From JADLGL01 sp050184415 (GTDB taxonomy: Bacteria; Pseudomonadota; Alphaproteobacteria; Rhizobiales; Kaistiaceae): a stretch of DNA of 64,000 nucleotides. This document shows positions 43,218 through 52,177 of this stretch, in pieces. The translations under genes were made by a program, and so were the position numbers. Positions within the stretch are counted from its first letter, which is position 1. Every line of letters begins with the position of its first letter. The stretch is from positions 62,001-126,000 of the forward strand of contig JBFXAJ010000006.1 of assembly GCA_050184415.1 (NCBI GenBank), written 5' to 3'. A model generated the notes under the pieces. That model did not search any database. It saw nothing but the letters and a program-made list of their open reading frames with translations, and had not been told where the DNA came from.

Positions 43218-44074
43218 TACCCCTCCTTGCGCAGCACGGGGATGTAGATGTCGGTGTGGTTCATCGCCCGGCCGGGATCGATCCGGGTGGTGTGGTAGAC
43301 CTCGATCACCGGCAGGCCGACGATCATGAGATCGTCGCGGGCGAACAGTCGGGCGAAGATCGTCGCGTAGGCGCTCGCGAGCTCGTCATAGGAGCCGGCG
43401 TGGGAGGTCAGCGCGTAGAGGCAGGCCGGCAGCACCTGATGGCCAATCGCGCCTTCGGCCGGGAAGGGGCCGGGCACGGCGATTGCCGCGTCGAAGCGGA
43501 GCCGGTGCGGCGGCGTGGTCGCGGGCGAGTCGTGGCCGATGCCGAGCATCACCGGCGGTGCGGTCAGCGCCCGGCCGGCAGACCAATCCCGCAGCGTGGT
43601 CCACAGCGCCGGGTCAACCTTCTCGTACGGGCCGACATGTCGGATGAAGGCGACATGTGTCGCCGGCAGGGAGGCGAGCCGGGTGGTCGACAGCGACGAC
43701 ACTCCGGGCGTCCTCATGATCCCCGGCCCGGCGGCGGGGTCGCTCCCGCTCCTCTCACCCCGTCGATAGGCAGATGGCGTCACGCCGAAATGGCGCCGAA
43801 AGGCGCGCGTGAAGGTCTCGTGGCCGCCGAAGCCGCAGTCGAGCGCGATCGCGACGATCGGGCCGGCGTGGAACCCGAGCCGGAACGCTGCCCGTTCGAG
43901 TCGGAGCCTGAGCACGTGTGCCTTCAGCGTCTCGCCGACCTCGTCCTCGAAGGCACGATGGAAGTGAAACGGCGAATATCCGGCCCGCGCAGCCAGCGTG
44001 CCGAGCGCCAGGTCGGCGTCGAGATTGGCCTGCACATGCACGAGGATGGGGAGGACGGCGTCCGCGGCTTCCAT
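43217..44074 (-). CDS. AraC-family regulator with GyrI-like effector domain
   Basis: The 285-residue protein has an N-terminal AraC double helix-turn-helix (about residues 8-105: LGTLAARAGYSPFHFHRAFEDEVGE, then CGFGGHETFTRAFRRHFGVTPSAYR). A C-terminal GyrI/BmrR-like domain (about 130-285) binds hydrophobic or cationic compounds in characterised members. The architecture is common for regulators of drug or lipid responses. It is co-transcribed with the SRPBCC gene. Confidence 0.88.
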   Translation of the reverse strand: MEAADAVLPILVHVQANLDADLALGTLAARAGYSPFHFHRAFEDEVGETLKAHVLRLRLERAAFRLGFHAGPIVAIALDCGFGGHETFTRAFRRHFGVTPSAYRRGERSGSDPAAGPGIMRTPGVSSLSTTRLASLPATHVAFIRHVGPYEKVDPALWTTLRDWSAGRALTAPPVMLGIGHDSPATTPPHRLRFDAAIAVPGPFPAEGAIGHQVLPACLYALTSHAGSYDELASAYATIFARLFARDDLMIVGLPVIEVYHTTRIDPGRAMNHTDIYIPVLRKEG

Positions 44075-44173
44075 GCCGGGACGTTACCTACTCGAGGGCG
44101 TCACTTCTTGACGATTCTTGCGGTCAGCCGGCCCCGGTCGATCAAGGCGCGGACATCGTGAAGGTTGTCCGCG

Positions 44174-44405
44174 GTCGCCCACACCCTCGCAGACTGCCGG
44201 AAGCCGCCACCGGTCCCGCCCGAGCCGACGACGGGTGGCCGGAACTGCGGGAACCAGTTGCCGAATTCCTCCGCGACGATCGACGCGAAGGGCAGCACGG
44301 TCGACGAGCCGGAGATCTGGATCGTGTCGCGATACTGGGCTCCGGCACTGGCGGTCAGGCGACCAGACCGAGGGCGGCGCAGGCGCCGGTCGCGATACGC
44401 TTCAT
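44174..44405 (-). pseudogene. pstS-like phosphate-binding-protein gene remnant, frameshifted and truncated
   Basis: A GAGGTGATC site precedes the ATG and a signal peptide (MKRIATGACAALGLVA), which hits TGA after 16 codons. Restoring one base near 44357 continues the signal as LTASAGAQ and then the PstS N-terminus (DTIQISGSSTVLPFASIVAE, GSGGTGGGFRQ). A second one-base loss near 44192 shifts the frame before CEGVGD, where homology ends. The remaining frame to 44101 (NLHDVRALIDRGRLTARIVKK) looks like the C-terminus of another, unidentified protein. Two frameshifts plus truncation make this a clear pseudogene. Confidence 0.75.
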
Positions 44406-44539
44406 GATCACCTCTGAGCGTGGCCTAACGCATCGACATGCGAGCGTCACGCGCCCTTGTCCGGATCGCGTGGAAACCAGGCCGGGGCATGACGGTTCCG
44501 CCGGCCGTTGATACGCTGTTCGCGGGCTGGAGATCGGGC

Positions 44540-45178
44540 ATGGCCGAGCACGGGAGCGAGGGCCGCGGGGCGGCGAGCGATGCGGTGTTCCCCAAAGCGC
44601 GGCTCGACGCGCTCACGGACGGCGTCTTTGCCTTCGCCATGACGCTCTTGGTCATCAACCTCGAGATCCCCGAGGCCTTCAGGCCGGGGAGCAATGCCGA
44701 CCTTCTTGCCGCGTTCAGGGAACTCGACAGTCCGCTGATCGCCTACGTCATCACCTTCCTGACGCTCGCGGTGCGCTGGCTGGGGCAGGCGCGGACGCGC
44801 GGCGAGCCGGAGCGGGTGCACGGGGCCTATGTCTGGGCCGTGCTGTCGCTCCTGTTCTTCGTGACGGTGATGCCGTTCTCGACCCTGATGGTCGGCCGCT
44901 ACGACGACATGCCGGCCGCCATCTGGCTGTACGCCGCGAACATGATCCTCTCCTGCCTCGCGAGCCTTTGGATCTCCTTCCTGACCGAGCGCGAGCTCGG
45001 CGCGCACCCGGTCGATTCGGGCCGCATCGAGCTGGTCGTCCTGATCGTGTCGGCGCTCCTCTCGGTGGCCTTGAGTTTCGTCGCACCGGCCCAGGCCATG
45101 CTGGCCTACCTGATCAACGCCTTCAGCCCGGCCATCCGGAAGGCGATCGAACGCCGCTACGGCGAGGATCGGTGGTAG
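44540..45178 (+). CDS. TMEM175/DUF1211-family membrane protein
   Basis: The 212-residue protein has about five membrane segments. Its first helix carries the family motif in the form RLDALTDGVFAFAMTLLVINLEIPE, where the usual FSD is LTD. Characterised bacterial TMEM175 proteins are potassium channels with one such unit per subunit. GGAG lies 8 bases before the ATG at 44540; the open frame extends upstream without support. Confidence 0.8.
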   Translation: MAEHGSEGRGAASDAVFPKARLDALTDGVFAFAMTLLVINLEIPEAFRPGSNADLLAAFRELDSPLIAYVITFLTLAVRWLGQARTRGEPERVHGAYVWAVLSLLFFVTVMPFSTLMVGRYDDMPAAIWLYAANMILSCLASLWISFLTERELGAHPVDSGRIELVVLIVSALLSVALSFVAPAQAMLAYLINAFSPAIRKAIERRYGEDRW

Positions 45179-45555
45179 CCCCCTCCGGGCGTGGCCACTC
45201 CTCCGCGAACGCCCTAAGTCCGGACATCCCGCTGAGACTTTGTTGCCGCGGAAGGTCGCAACGAGCACGCGGTTCTGAAAGTGGGAAAAATCTTGTCGAA
45301 TTCAGGTCCGTCGCCGCATTTCGTTTAGGTACCTGGCCGACCAGGACGCGCCTGAACGCACGGCGATGGGCCGTTCGCCGGGCGGCTAGGGCGCACAGAA
45401 GCCATGAGCAAATCTGCCGCGATAGGTGACTCTACCTGCCATCCCCGTGTCCATGACAGGAACAGCCAGTCCGCACGATTGCAGAAATGGAAATAAGGCG
45501 ATCCAACGCTACTTAGCGTTGCAGCGGACAATCCTTGTGCCGATGGACGGCAGCC
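45179..45555. other. Intergenic region, no gene recognised
   Basis: This 377-bp stretch is lower in GC than the flanking genes. Short open frames are present but none reads like a known protein. It probably includes the lost 5' end of the outer-membrane-protein pseudogene. Confidence 0.4.
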
Positions 45556-46091
45556 CCGTTCTTCGGTATCACGACTGGTGCTCAGAAGCAGATCGGGAAT
45601 TTCGTCCTTGGCGTCGAGAACGACTTCCAGTGGAGCTGGATTGGTGCCGGTCCCGTCCTCCTGAACGTACTCGATGAAGATGGCGAGTTCCTCGAGCTAC
45701 CCGACCCCGAGCGCTTCGTGGAAAGCTCGCTCGACTGGTTCGGCACTGCACGCTTGCGCGCCGGCTTCGCGCTTGATCGCGCCCTCATCTACGTCACAGG
45801 CGGCCTCGCCTATGGCCACCGCACCAACACGTTCAGCGACTTCCGGAAGAGGATTTTGACGGCGCCCTCGATTTTCAACGGCACCGAGACCGAGACCTCG
45901 ATCGGATGGGCGCTCGGCGGCGGCTTGGAGTTCGCTATCTCCGACCACGTCTCGATCAAGGGCGAGTACCTCCACATGTCGTCAAGCCGTCCGAAGTGGC
46001 GTTCCCCAATGCGGCGAACTCGGCTGCCTGGGTCGGCGGCGGCCCGCTATCCATCAGCACCGTCCGCGTCGGCATCAACATCCACCTCTAG
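45556..46091 (+). pseudogene. Outer-membrane beta-barrel protein pseudogene
   Basis: The reading frame from about 45556 encodes the middle of an opacity-type barrel (GNFVLGVENDFQWSWIGAG, DWFGTARLRAGFALDRALIY, ALGGGLEFAISDHVSIKGEY). Near 45976 the homology jumps two frames on, to a tail ending in STVRVGINIHL, which matches the KVGFNIHL ends of the intact barrels at 51.9 and 53.1 kb. There is no signal peptide or start, so the gene is truncated at the 5' end and frameshifted. Confidence 0.72.
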
Positions 46092-46112
46092 CCTCCCAAG
46101 AGACGCCGAGGG

Positions 46113-46144
46113 AAAGGGCTGGCTCGCGCCGGCCCTTTCTTTTG
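46113..46144 (+). terminator. Terminator after the barrel pseudogene
   Basis: An 11-bp stem (AAAGGGCTGGC/GCCGGCCCTTT, one G-U pair) with a TCGC loop is followed by CTTTT, 22 bases after the pseudogene stop. Its survival indicates recent decay of the gene. Confidence 0.75.
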
Positions 46145-46306
46145 GTGCCGCGGGGGAAGACCCTCATCGAGGAAGGCTGGTCCTCGGGTCGGCCCGCAGC
46201 GCCCACGGCTGCAGATGAGAAGCCCGTGGCCGACTACGCCTCCCTTCGCCCGGACCTAGTATGCCGGACCTACCCGGACCGGACAGCGCTCTCAGTCAGG
46301 TCGGTC

Positions 46307-46326
46307 ACTTTGATATGTGTCAAAGT
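46307..46326. promoter_or_regulatory. Palindrome upstream of the ligase/TTT cluster
   Basis: ACTTTGA-TATGTG-TCAAAGT is a perfect 7-bp inverted repeat with a 6-base spacer, about 105 bases upstream of the ligase start. It is a plausible operator; no regulator gene accompanies the cluster in this window. Confidence 0.45.
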
Positions 46327-46430
46327 CCACTGCGGTCCAACTTTCGCGTCGGGTGGTGTTCCAGCGCCTTGAGGCCGGTGGTACGCATCAAGAGGGAATC
46401 GTCCGTCATCGCAACAGCGTCGTCGCAAAC

Positions 46431-47861
46431 ATGGAAACCATCTCGCAGCGCTTCGATGTCGCGTGCCGCAACTATCCGGACAGGACGGCGATGTTCGCCG
46501 AGGACCGAACGCCAGTTTCGTTCGAGCGCCTATACTATTCGGTGCACGCCCTTGCGCAGGCGCTGATAGACCGAGGCGTCCGCGCTGGCAACGTCGTTTC
46601 CGTTCATGTCGCGGAGACAAGCACACGTCTGGCGCTGGCGCTGGCGATCATCAGAATCGGTGCTGGCGCGGCGCTTTTCGGTCCTCCGCTACCAGCGCGA
46701 GGTGAAAACGCCGGGATCAACTTCTTCGTGGTCGACGGAACCACGACCGCGCCGGCTAACCCGCGCATTCTGCGATTGGACGCAACGTGGCTCCGACCAC
46801 CTGGAGCTCCCGTGCCCCAACGTGCTGTCGGCGGCATCATCACCAGCACATCCGGGACGACCGGGTTCCCCAAGCTTCAAGCTCAGAGTGAGGACGTTCT
46901 GCTTGCTCGAGTCGACCTCTCCAATCGGTTGGCGGGTGCCCCGGATGCAGCTGTTTTGGAGGGGTTTAATTCATCGCAATCCGCCGGTTTCAACGGCTTC
47001 TTAATAGCACTTGTTCTTGGACTAACTCAGATCCGACCTGAGCAGGATCCGCATAAGACACTTCGATCTATGGTCGAACAAAATGTCGGATACGCTCGTA
47101 TTCCCCCTTTCATCTTGATGATGCTTGTCAACAGTCTCCCCGATTACTCCGGCCCTATCCCAAGGCTGAAACGAGTCATGACTGGTGGCGCTGCCGCCTC
47201 ACCGGGGCTTGCTTCGGCCGCGGAGAAGGCGTTCGGCTGCATTGTCCAGCTTGCCTATGGGTCGACCGAATCCGGCTTGGTGTCCGCCTTCAGACCCACC
47301 GATGCTCCCGGGCGCCCAGGAACCGTTGGCAAGATTCGCCCGGGGCTAAACTACCGGTTTTTGGACGAAGGCGGGACCGTTGCGCCCGCGGGCGAGTTGT
47401 ACCTACAGGTCCCGGTCGCCGTACGGCCATCCAATTATCTGAATGCTGCAGGGCCATACGACGCCGACGGCTGGCTGGCGACCGGGGATATCGGAATGAT
47501 CGACGAGGACGGCAATCTGGTCTTGACCGGACGCCGCGCGGAGTTCATCAACGCCGGCGGTTCAAAACGCGCGCCTGAGCTTTTCGAGAAGCAATTCGTT
47601 GGTGTTCCGGGCGTTTCGCAGGTTGCCGCCTTTGCGATCTCCAATGGATGGGGATCGGACGACGCTGGTATTCTTCTCGTCGCTGACCGGGAGAAGACAA
47701 CGGACAATGAGATTCGTGTGGCGCTGGCGGAAGGGATCAAGAAAGGCTTTGTGTTCCGTATCTTTTTCGTAGACAAGATCCCTCTAACCCAAGCGGGGAA
47801 ATTGGACCGGAAGTATTTGTCCGAACTACATCGCGAACGAGTTGCTGACCTGCTGTTATAA
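46431..47861 (+). CDS. Class I adenylate-forming enzyme (acyl-CoA ligase-like)
   Basis: The 476-residue protein activates a carboxylate with ATP, usually followed by thioesterification to CoA. Core motifs are STSGTTGFPK (P-loop A3), YGSTESG (A5), DGWLATGDIG (A7), TGRRAEFINAGGSKRAPEL (A8 hinge) and PLTQAGKLDRKYL with the C-terminal catalytic lysine. I used the ATG at 46431; the longer frame overlaps the upstream palindrome. No strong ribosome binding site is seen. Codon use is visibly less GC-rich than in neighbours, suggesting transfer. With the transporter that follows, it probably activates an imported organic acid. Confidence 0.85.
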   Translation: METISQRFDVACRNYPDRTAMFAEDRTPVSFERLYYSVHALAQALIDRGVRAGNVVSVHVAETSTRLALALAIIRIGAGAALFGPPLPARGENAGINFFVVDGTTTAPANPRILRLDATWLRPPGAPVPQRAVGGIITSTSGTTGFPKLQAQSEDVLLARVDLSNRLAGAPDAAVLEGFNSSQSAGFNGFLIALVLGLTQIRPEQDPHKTLRSMVEQNVGYARIPPFILMMLVNSLPDYSGPIPRLKRVMTGGAAASPGLASAAEKAFGCIVQLAYGSTESGLVSAFRPTDAPGRPGTVGKIRPGLNYRFLDEGGTVAPAGELYLQVPVAVRPSNYLNAAGPYDADGWLATGDIGMIDEDGNLVLTGRRAEFINAGGSKRAPELFEKQFVGVPGVSQVAAFAISNGWGSDDAGILLVADREKTTDNEIRVALAEGIKKGFVFRIFFVDKIPLTQAGKLDRKYLSELHRERVADLLL

Positions 47862-47910
47862 CAGAATTCTGCTATACTTCGAACGGAAGGGCAAAGGCGC
47901 GGAGAATGAA

Positions 47911-48897
47911 ATGAACATCAGAACGACCGCATCTACTGCGCTGGCATTAGCTTTGCTCACAACCGCTTCCGGGGCGTTCGACGCGGACCGTCTGACGATC
48001 CAGGTTGGCTTCCCACCTGGCGCTTCCTACGACCTGTTGGCGCGGGCGATGGCGAACCGCATCGGGCCGTTTCTGCCTGGCGATCCCCAGGTGATCGTCG
48101 AGAACGTCGAAGGCGCCGGCGGACTGCGCCTCCTTAACCTCTATCTCCAGACCGGCGCCCACGATGGGAGCGCCGTCATCATGCTCTCGCCGAGCGTACC
48201 GCTCGATCGAATCCTTAGCCCTGAGACGACGACTTACGACCCTCAAACGTTTCAGTACATTGTGAGCCTTGGCGACTCACCGACCTACTGCGTAGCGACG
48301 GAGGCCTCGGGAATTGATTCGTTCGACAAGCTATTGACGACGGAGGGCGTTGTCATGGCATCGGTCGGGACGTCTTCGACCTATTACGCCGCGGTTGCCA
48401 TCGAGCGGGTCTTCGACGTCGACTTCAACGTAGTGACCGGCTTTCGGGGCGTCGCGGAGGTCATTCTCGCCCTTGCTCGCGGGGAGGCCGACGCCTTCTG
48501 CGGAATTTCCTCGTCGGAGTTCGAACGGATGCGGGCTGCGTTCGACATGAATGTCGTGGTCGAACTCTCGCCGGAGAGGTTTGGTGCGATCGAGGGAGTG
48601 GACTTCATCCTCGACCGGGTGGAGGACCCGGCGACGCGAGAGGCCCTTGCCCTGATCTTCTTTTCGAACCGCATTCGCTTTCCGGTTGTGGCGCACCCCG
48701 ACACGCCGCCGGAAACAGTAGCAATCTTGCGGGACGCGTTCCTTGCCGTTGCCACCGATCCTGCTTTCATGGACGAAGTGACGCGGCTTGGGATCGAGCT
48801 CTCTGTCACCCCCGGAGCCGAGGTGCAGACGCTGGTCGAGCAACTCTATCAGACTGACCCGGGAATCCAGGCGGCCGCCCGCGCCCTCGTCCAGTAG
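47911..48897 (+). CDS. TTT transporter substrate-binding protein, TctC-like
   Basis: This 328-residue periplasmic protein belongs to the Bug/TctC family, which captures carboxylates for tripartite tricarboxylate transporters. A signal peptide (ALALLTTASGAF) precedes the family opening RLTIQVGFPPGASYDLLARAMANRI and PQVIVENVEGAGG. GGAG lies 6 bases before the ATG. It lies 49 bases after the ligase and 21 before the membrane component. Codon use is less GC-rich at the start, like the ligase. Confidence 0.88.
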   Translation: MNIRTTASTALALALLTTASGAFDADRLTIQVGFPPGASYDLLARAMANRIGPFLPGDPQVIVENVEGAGGLRLLNLYLQTGAHDGSAVIMLSPSVPLDRILSPETTTYDPQTFQYIVSLGDSPTYCVATEASGIDSFDKLLTTEGVVMASVGTSSTYYAAVAIERVFDVDFNVVTGFRGVAEVILALARGEADAFCGISSSEFERMRAAFDMNVVVELSPERFGAIEGVDFILDRVEDPATREALALIFFSNRIRFPVVAHPDTPPETVAILRDAFLAVATDPAFMDEVTRLGIELSVTPGAEVQTLVEQLYQTDPGIQAAARALVQ

Positions 48898-48918
48898 GCG
48901 GCTGCAGCCGACCAGCCG

Positions 48919-50847
48919 ATGGACGTAATTCTTACCGCGCTCGGCGAGCTGTTCGAGCCGTTTCGCCTCCTCATGCTGCTCTGCGGTGTGGTGGCGGGTC
49001 TTGTCATTGGCGTCATTCCTGGGATCGGCGGTATCTTCGGTCTCACGCTTCTGGTGCCGCTGACCTTCGGCCTGGACCCTTACGCCGCCTTCGCGTTGCT
49101 GCTCGGGATGAGCGCGGTTCTAACGACATCAGATACGATCCCGGCGGTTCTGATCGGGGTTCCCGGGACCGTCGGTGCCATTGCCACCGTGATGGACGGG
49201 CATCCGATGGCTAAGAAACAGCAGGCCGGGCGGGCGTTTGGCGCCGCCTATACCTCCTCCATGATCGGCGGCGTTTTCGGTGCGTTGGTGCTCGCCGCGT
49301 CGATCCCGATCATGCGACCCCTGGTGTTGTTTCTCGACTTCGGCGATCTCCTCGCCGTTACGATCTTTGGGCTGACGCTTGTCGCGATCCTTTCCGGTAA
49401 TTCGCCGATCAAGGGGCTTATCGCTGCGCTTCTTGGGATCGTGGCCGGGTACGTGGGCCTTGACCCTCAATTGGGCGTGGAACGCTGGACTTTCGGCGAG
49501 TTCTATCTCTGGGAGGGGCTGCCAGTTGCGGTGATCTTCCTTGGTCTCTTTGGCCTGCCGGAACTCGCCAGTCTCTTCTTCCGCGGCCAAATCCAGACGA
49601 ACAATGTGGACCCGGAAGCCGGTGGGGTTCTCCGCGGTATCCGGGACGCGCTCACCGAGTGGAAACTGGTGCTCAGCAGCGGCGCCATTGGCTCCCTGCT
49701 CGGGGCCATCCCGGGCATCGGCATTATCATCATCGACTGGATCGCCTACGGCCGTGCGGCGCAGAAGCGGCGCCCTGGTGACGTCCCCTATGGTGAGGGC
49801 AACGTCCGCGGCGTCATCGCACCCGAAAGCGCAAACAATGCCAAGGAGAGCGGATCGCTGATTCCAACCGTGGCGCTCGGGATACCGGGCAGCGTTACGA
49901 TGGCGATTCTCCTGGGAGCCTTCACGATCCAGGGCCTTAGCCCCGGGCCGGCGATGCTGACCGACGACGCGCCGATCCTGGTGGCGATGGTCTTCAGTAT
50001 CGCCCTCGCCAACATCATTGGCGCAGGACTCTGCCTCGGTCTCACAAAGCAGCTGGTGAAGCTCGCGTTGGTACCCGCCCGGGTCCTTGTGCCACTGGCC
50101 ATCGTGTTCGTCGCCATGGGAGCCTTCGTCGTCAAGAAGGATCCCCTCGACTTCGCCTTTCTGATCGGGTTCGGCCTCCTTGGCATCGTCATGCACAACC
50201 TCAGCTGGCCGCGGGCGGCTTTTGCGCTGGGGTTCGTCCTCGGTCCAAACCTCGAACGCTTCTCCTTCCTGACATTCCAGCTCTCCGGTTGGTCCTGGCT
50301 GACCCAACCATTGGTGATCGCGATCCTCGGCTTCACGATCTTCCTTGTTGTTCGCCGCGAAAAGGCTCGTCGGCGTCTGTCCGGCGGTCCGCTCGCGCAA
50401 GCATATCCGCTTACCAATATTGCCTTCACGGCTGTGTTGGCGGCGCTCGCCGCCTATTGCCTCCTTACTGCATCACAACTCCCGTTCGACGCCGGCATTT
50501 TCCCGATGGTCACCTCGTCCATCATGTTGGCACTGACGCTTGGCTACCTTCTCTGGGTCGGTCTCGTTGAAGTTCGCGGCGGCCGGGCCGTGCCGAATGA
50601 ACCCGCTGGGCGGTTCGGATCGGAGGTGCTCTTCCTGATCCCCGTTGCCGGACTCGCGGTCGCAATGCTCTCTTTCGGCCGCTACATCGCGGCTGCCGGA
50701 TTTATTGTCGCCTCCGGCTTCGCGCTGGGGGGAACCAGTTGGCCTCGGCTCCTCGCGCGTGCCCTTGTGGTCGTCCTCGTGATTTATCTCGTGTTCGACC
50801 TGCTTGTCCCTCAAAACTGGCCAAAGCCTTGGCTTTTCGGGCTCTAG
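48919..50847 (+). CDS. TTT transporter membrane protein, TctA fused to TctB
   Basis: This 642-residue inner-membrane protein combines the large TctA channel (about residues 1-490; VIGVIPGIGGIFGLTLLVPLTF, LGIPGSVTMAILLGAFTIQGLSPG) with a C-terminal TctB-like part of about 140 residues and four helices (FTAVLAALAAYCLLTASQLPFDAGIFP). In most systems tctA and tctB are separate genes. With TctC upstream, the complete proton- or sodium-driven carboxylate importer is encoded by two genes. Confidence 0.88.
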   Translation: MDVILTALGELFEPFRLLMLLCGVVAGLVIGVIPGIGGIFGLTLLVPLTFGLDPYAAFALLLGMSAVLTTSDTIPAVLIGVPGTVGAIATVMDGHPMAKKQQAGRAFGAAYTSSMIGGVFGALVLAASIPIMRPLVLFLDFGDLLAVTIFGLTLVAILSGNSPIKGLIAALLGIVAGYVGLDPQLGVERWTFGEFYLWEGLPVAVIFLGLFGLPELASLFFRGQIQTNNVDPEAGGVLRGIRDALTEWKLVLSSGAIGSLLGAIPGIGIIIIDWIAYGRAAQKRRPGDVPYGEGNVRGVIAPESANNAKESGSLIPTVALGIPGSVTMAILLGAFTIQGLSPGPAMLTDDAPILVAMVFSIALANIIGAGLCLGLTKQLVKLALVPARVLVPLAIVFVAMGAFVVKKDPLDFAFLIGFGLLGIVMHNLSWPRAAFALGFVLGPNLERFSFLTFQLSGWSWLTQPLVIAILGFTIFLVVRREKARRRLSGGPLAQAYPLTNIAFTAVLAALAAYCLLTASQLPFDAGIFPMVTSSIMLALTLGYLLWVGLVEVRGGRAVPNEPAGRFGSEVLFLIPVAGLAVAMLSFGRYIAAAGFIVASGFALGGTSWPRLLARALVVVLVIYLVFDLLVPQNWPKPWLFGL

Positions 50848-50980
50848 AATCGGTCGCTGTTGCTGCGACGCCACATCCGTCAACTTGCTTCAGGCAAGGG
50901 CAAGAGTTGGATGGCGAATCGGACTGAAGGCCGGTAAGGTCCTCCTAGCTTTCCACTTGAGGCTGAGAGGAGATTTCATC

Positions 50981-51877
50981 GTGAAGAAGCTGTTCCTGAC
51001 AAGCGTCGCCATGGGCGCTGTGCTTGCTGCCGCCGGTGCCGCCCAGGCGGCTGATCCGCTCCCGGTGGTGACGTCGCCGGTCGTCGTGACGCCTGCTCCG
51101 ATGCCAGCGCCCGAGAAGCTGTGGGCCGGTGGCTACATCGGCGGTCACGCCGGTCTCGCCCGCGGCCGCATTGCGGATGGTCTGTCCTGCTTCGACGACG
51201 GCCCAGGCGACCTGCAAACCGCGTACTTCTTCATTGAAGGGCCGCTTGAGGACTTCGATGACGAGGCGCCCTGCTTCTGGAACGAACTGGCGGGCACGCT
51301 GGATCCGGACAACGAAGGCTTCGACGTCAAGTACACCGTGCAGTCGGAGGATGGTCCTCCGGGCACGCGCGGATACCTTGCCGGCGCGCAGATCGGTTTC
51401 AACCTCCAGCTTGGCGAGGGCCCGAACGGCTTCGTTATTGGCGCCGAGGTTTCCCATTCCTTCGCCAACATCCAGACCGAGTTCCAGGGCTACGCCGAGA
51501 TTTTCGAGGGGCCATTTGATTTCATTGAGTGGAACGACCGCTTTGAAATCTCGCGTCTGACGACGGCAACGGTTCGCGCCGGCTTCGCCTTCGGTCGCGT
51601 GCTCGCTTACGGTGAGGTTGGTCTTGCGGTCGCTCAGGCGAGCTGGGACGGCGGCGGTGGCTTCAACGACACCGAGATGGCGCACGGCTTGGTCTATGGC
51701 GGCGGCCTCGAAGTGATGGCCGGCAGCAACGTTTCGCTTTTCTTCGAATACAACCGCGTGAAGCTAAACCACGACTTCCACGGCCTGGTGGACTTGGGAA
51801 TCATCGCGCTTCCAGGGCAGGTTGGCGTGCAAAGCCACACCAACATCTTCAAGGTGGGCTTCAACATCCACCTCTAG
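50981..51877 (+). CDS. Outer-membrane beta-barrel protein (tandem paralogue 1)
   Basis: The 298-residue protein has a signal peptide (KKLFLTSVAMGAVLAAAGAAQA), a short proline-rich linker (VTPAPMPAPEKLW), and then an opacity/Omp25-type barrel starting WAGGYIGGHAGLARG and ending KVGFNIHL. An acidic insertion (FFIEGPLEDFDDEAPCFWNELAG) forms a predicted long surface loop. I chose the GTG at 50981 because AGGAG lies 8 bases upstream; the open frame extends over the end of the TTT gene. A terminator follows. Confidence 0.85.
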   Translation: MKKLFLTSVAMGAVLAAAGAAQAADPLPVVTSPVVVTPAPMPAPEKLWAGGYIGGHAGLARGRIADGLSCFDDGPGDLQTAYFFIEGPLEDFDDEAPCFWNELAGTLDPDNEGFDVKYTVQSEDGPPGTRGYLAGAQIGFNLQLGEGPNGFVIGAEVSHSFANIQTEFQGYAEIFEGPFDFIEWNDRFEISRLTTATVRAGFAFGRVLAYGEVGLAVAQASWDGGGGFNDTEMAHGLVYGGGLEVMAGSNVSLFFEYNRVKLNHDFHGLVDLGIIALPGQVGVQSHTNIFKVGFNIHL

Positions 51878-51899
51878 CTTCTGTCAGAGGTCAGTCTCA

Positions 51900-51936
51900 G
51901 GGGGCGGGCAGCGATGCCCGCCCCCCTTCGTTCTTC
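51900..51936 (+). terminator. Terminator between the tandem barrel genes
   Basis: An 11-bp perfect stem, GGGGGCGGGCA/TGCCCGCCCCC, with a GCGA loop is followed by a pyrimidine-rich CCTTCGTTCTT, 23 bases after the stop. The rest of the 300-bp gap before the next barrel gene shows no gene. Confidence 0.75.
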
Positions 51937-52177
51937 GCCCAACTTCCTCGCCAGGCCTCGCGGAGAGCCGCCGCCCCGCCATGCCTGAAGGCTGACGAGG
52001 CCCTTGCGGGTCCGAGGTGGCCGATAGCCGCCAATCCGCACGCCCTGACAGCTTCCCCTGTTACAGCATCGCCACATCGTCGCGGATTTGTGCGGTTGCT
52101 CACTCGTACTCGTTTCGAAGGCGTCTGTGCTTGAGTACGTTGTCGAACGAGCGTGGTCGTGTAGAGGAAGAGCGCCA

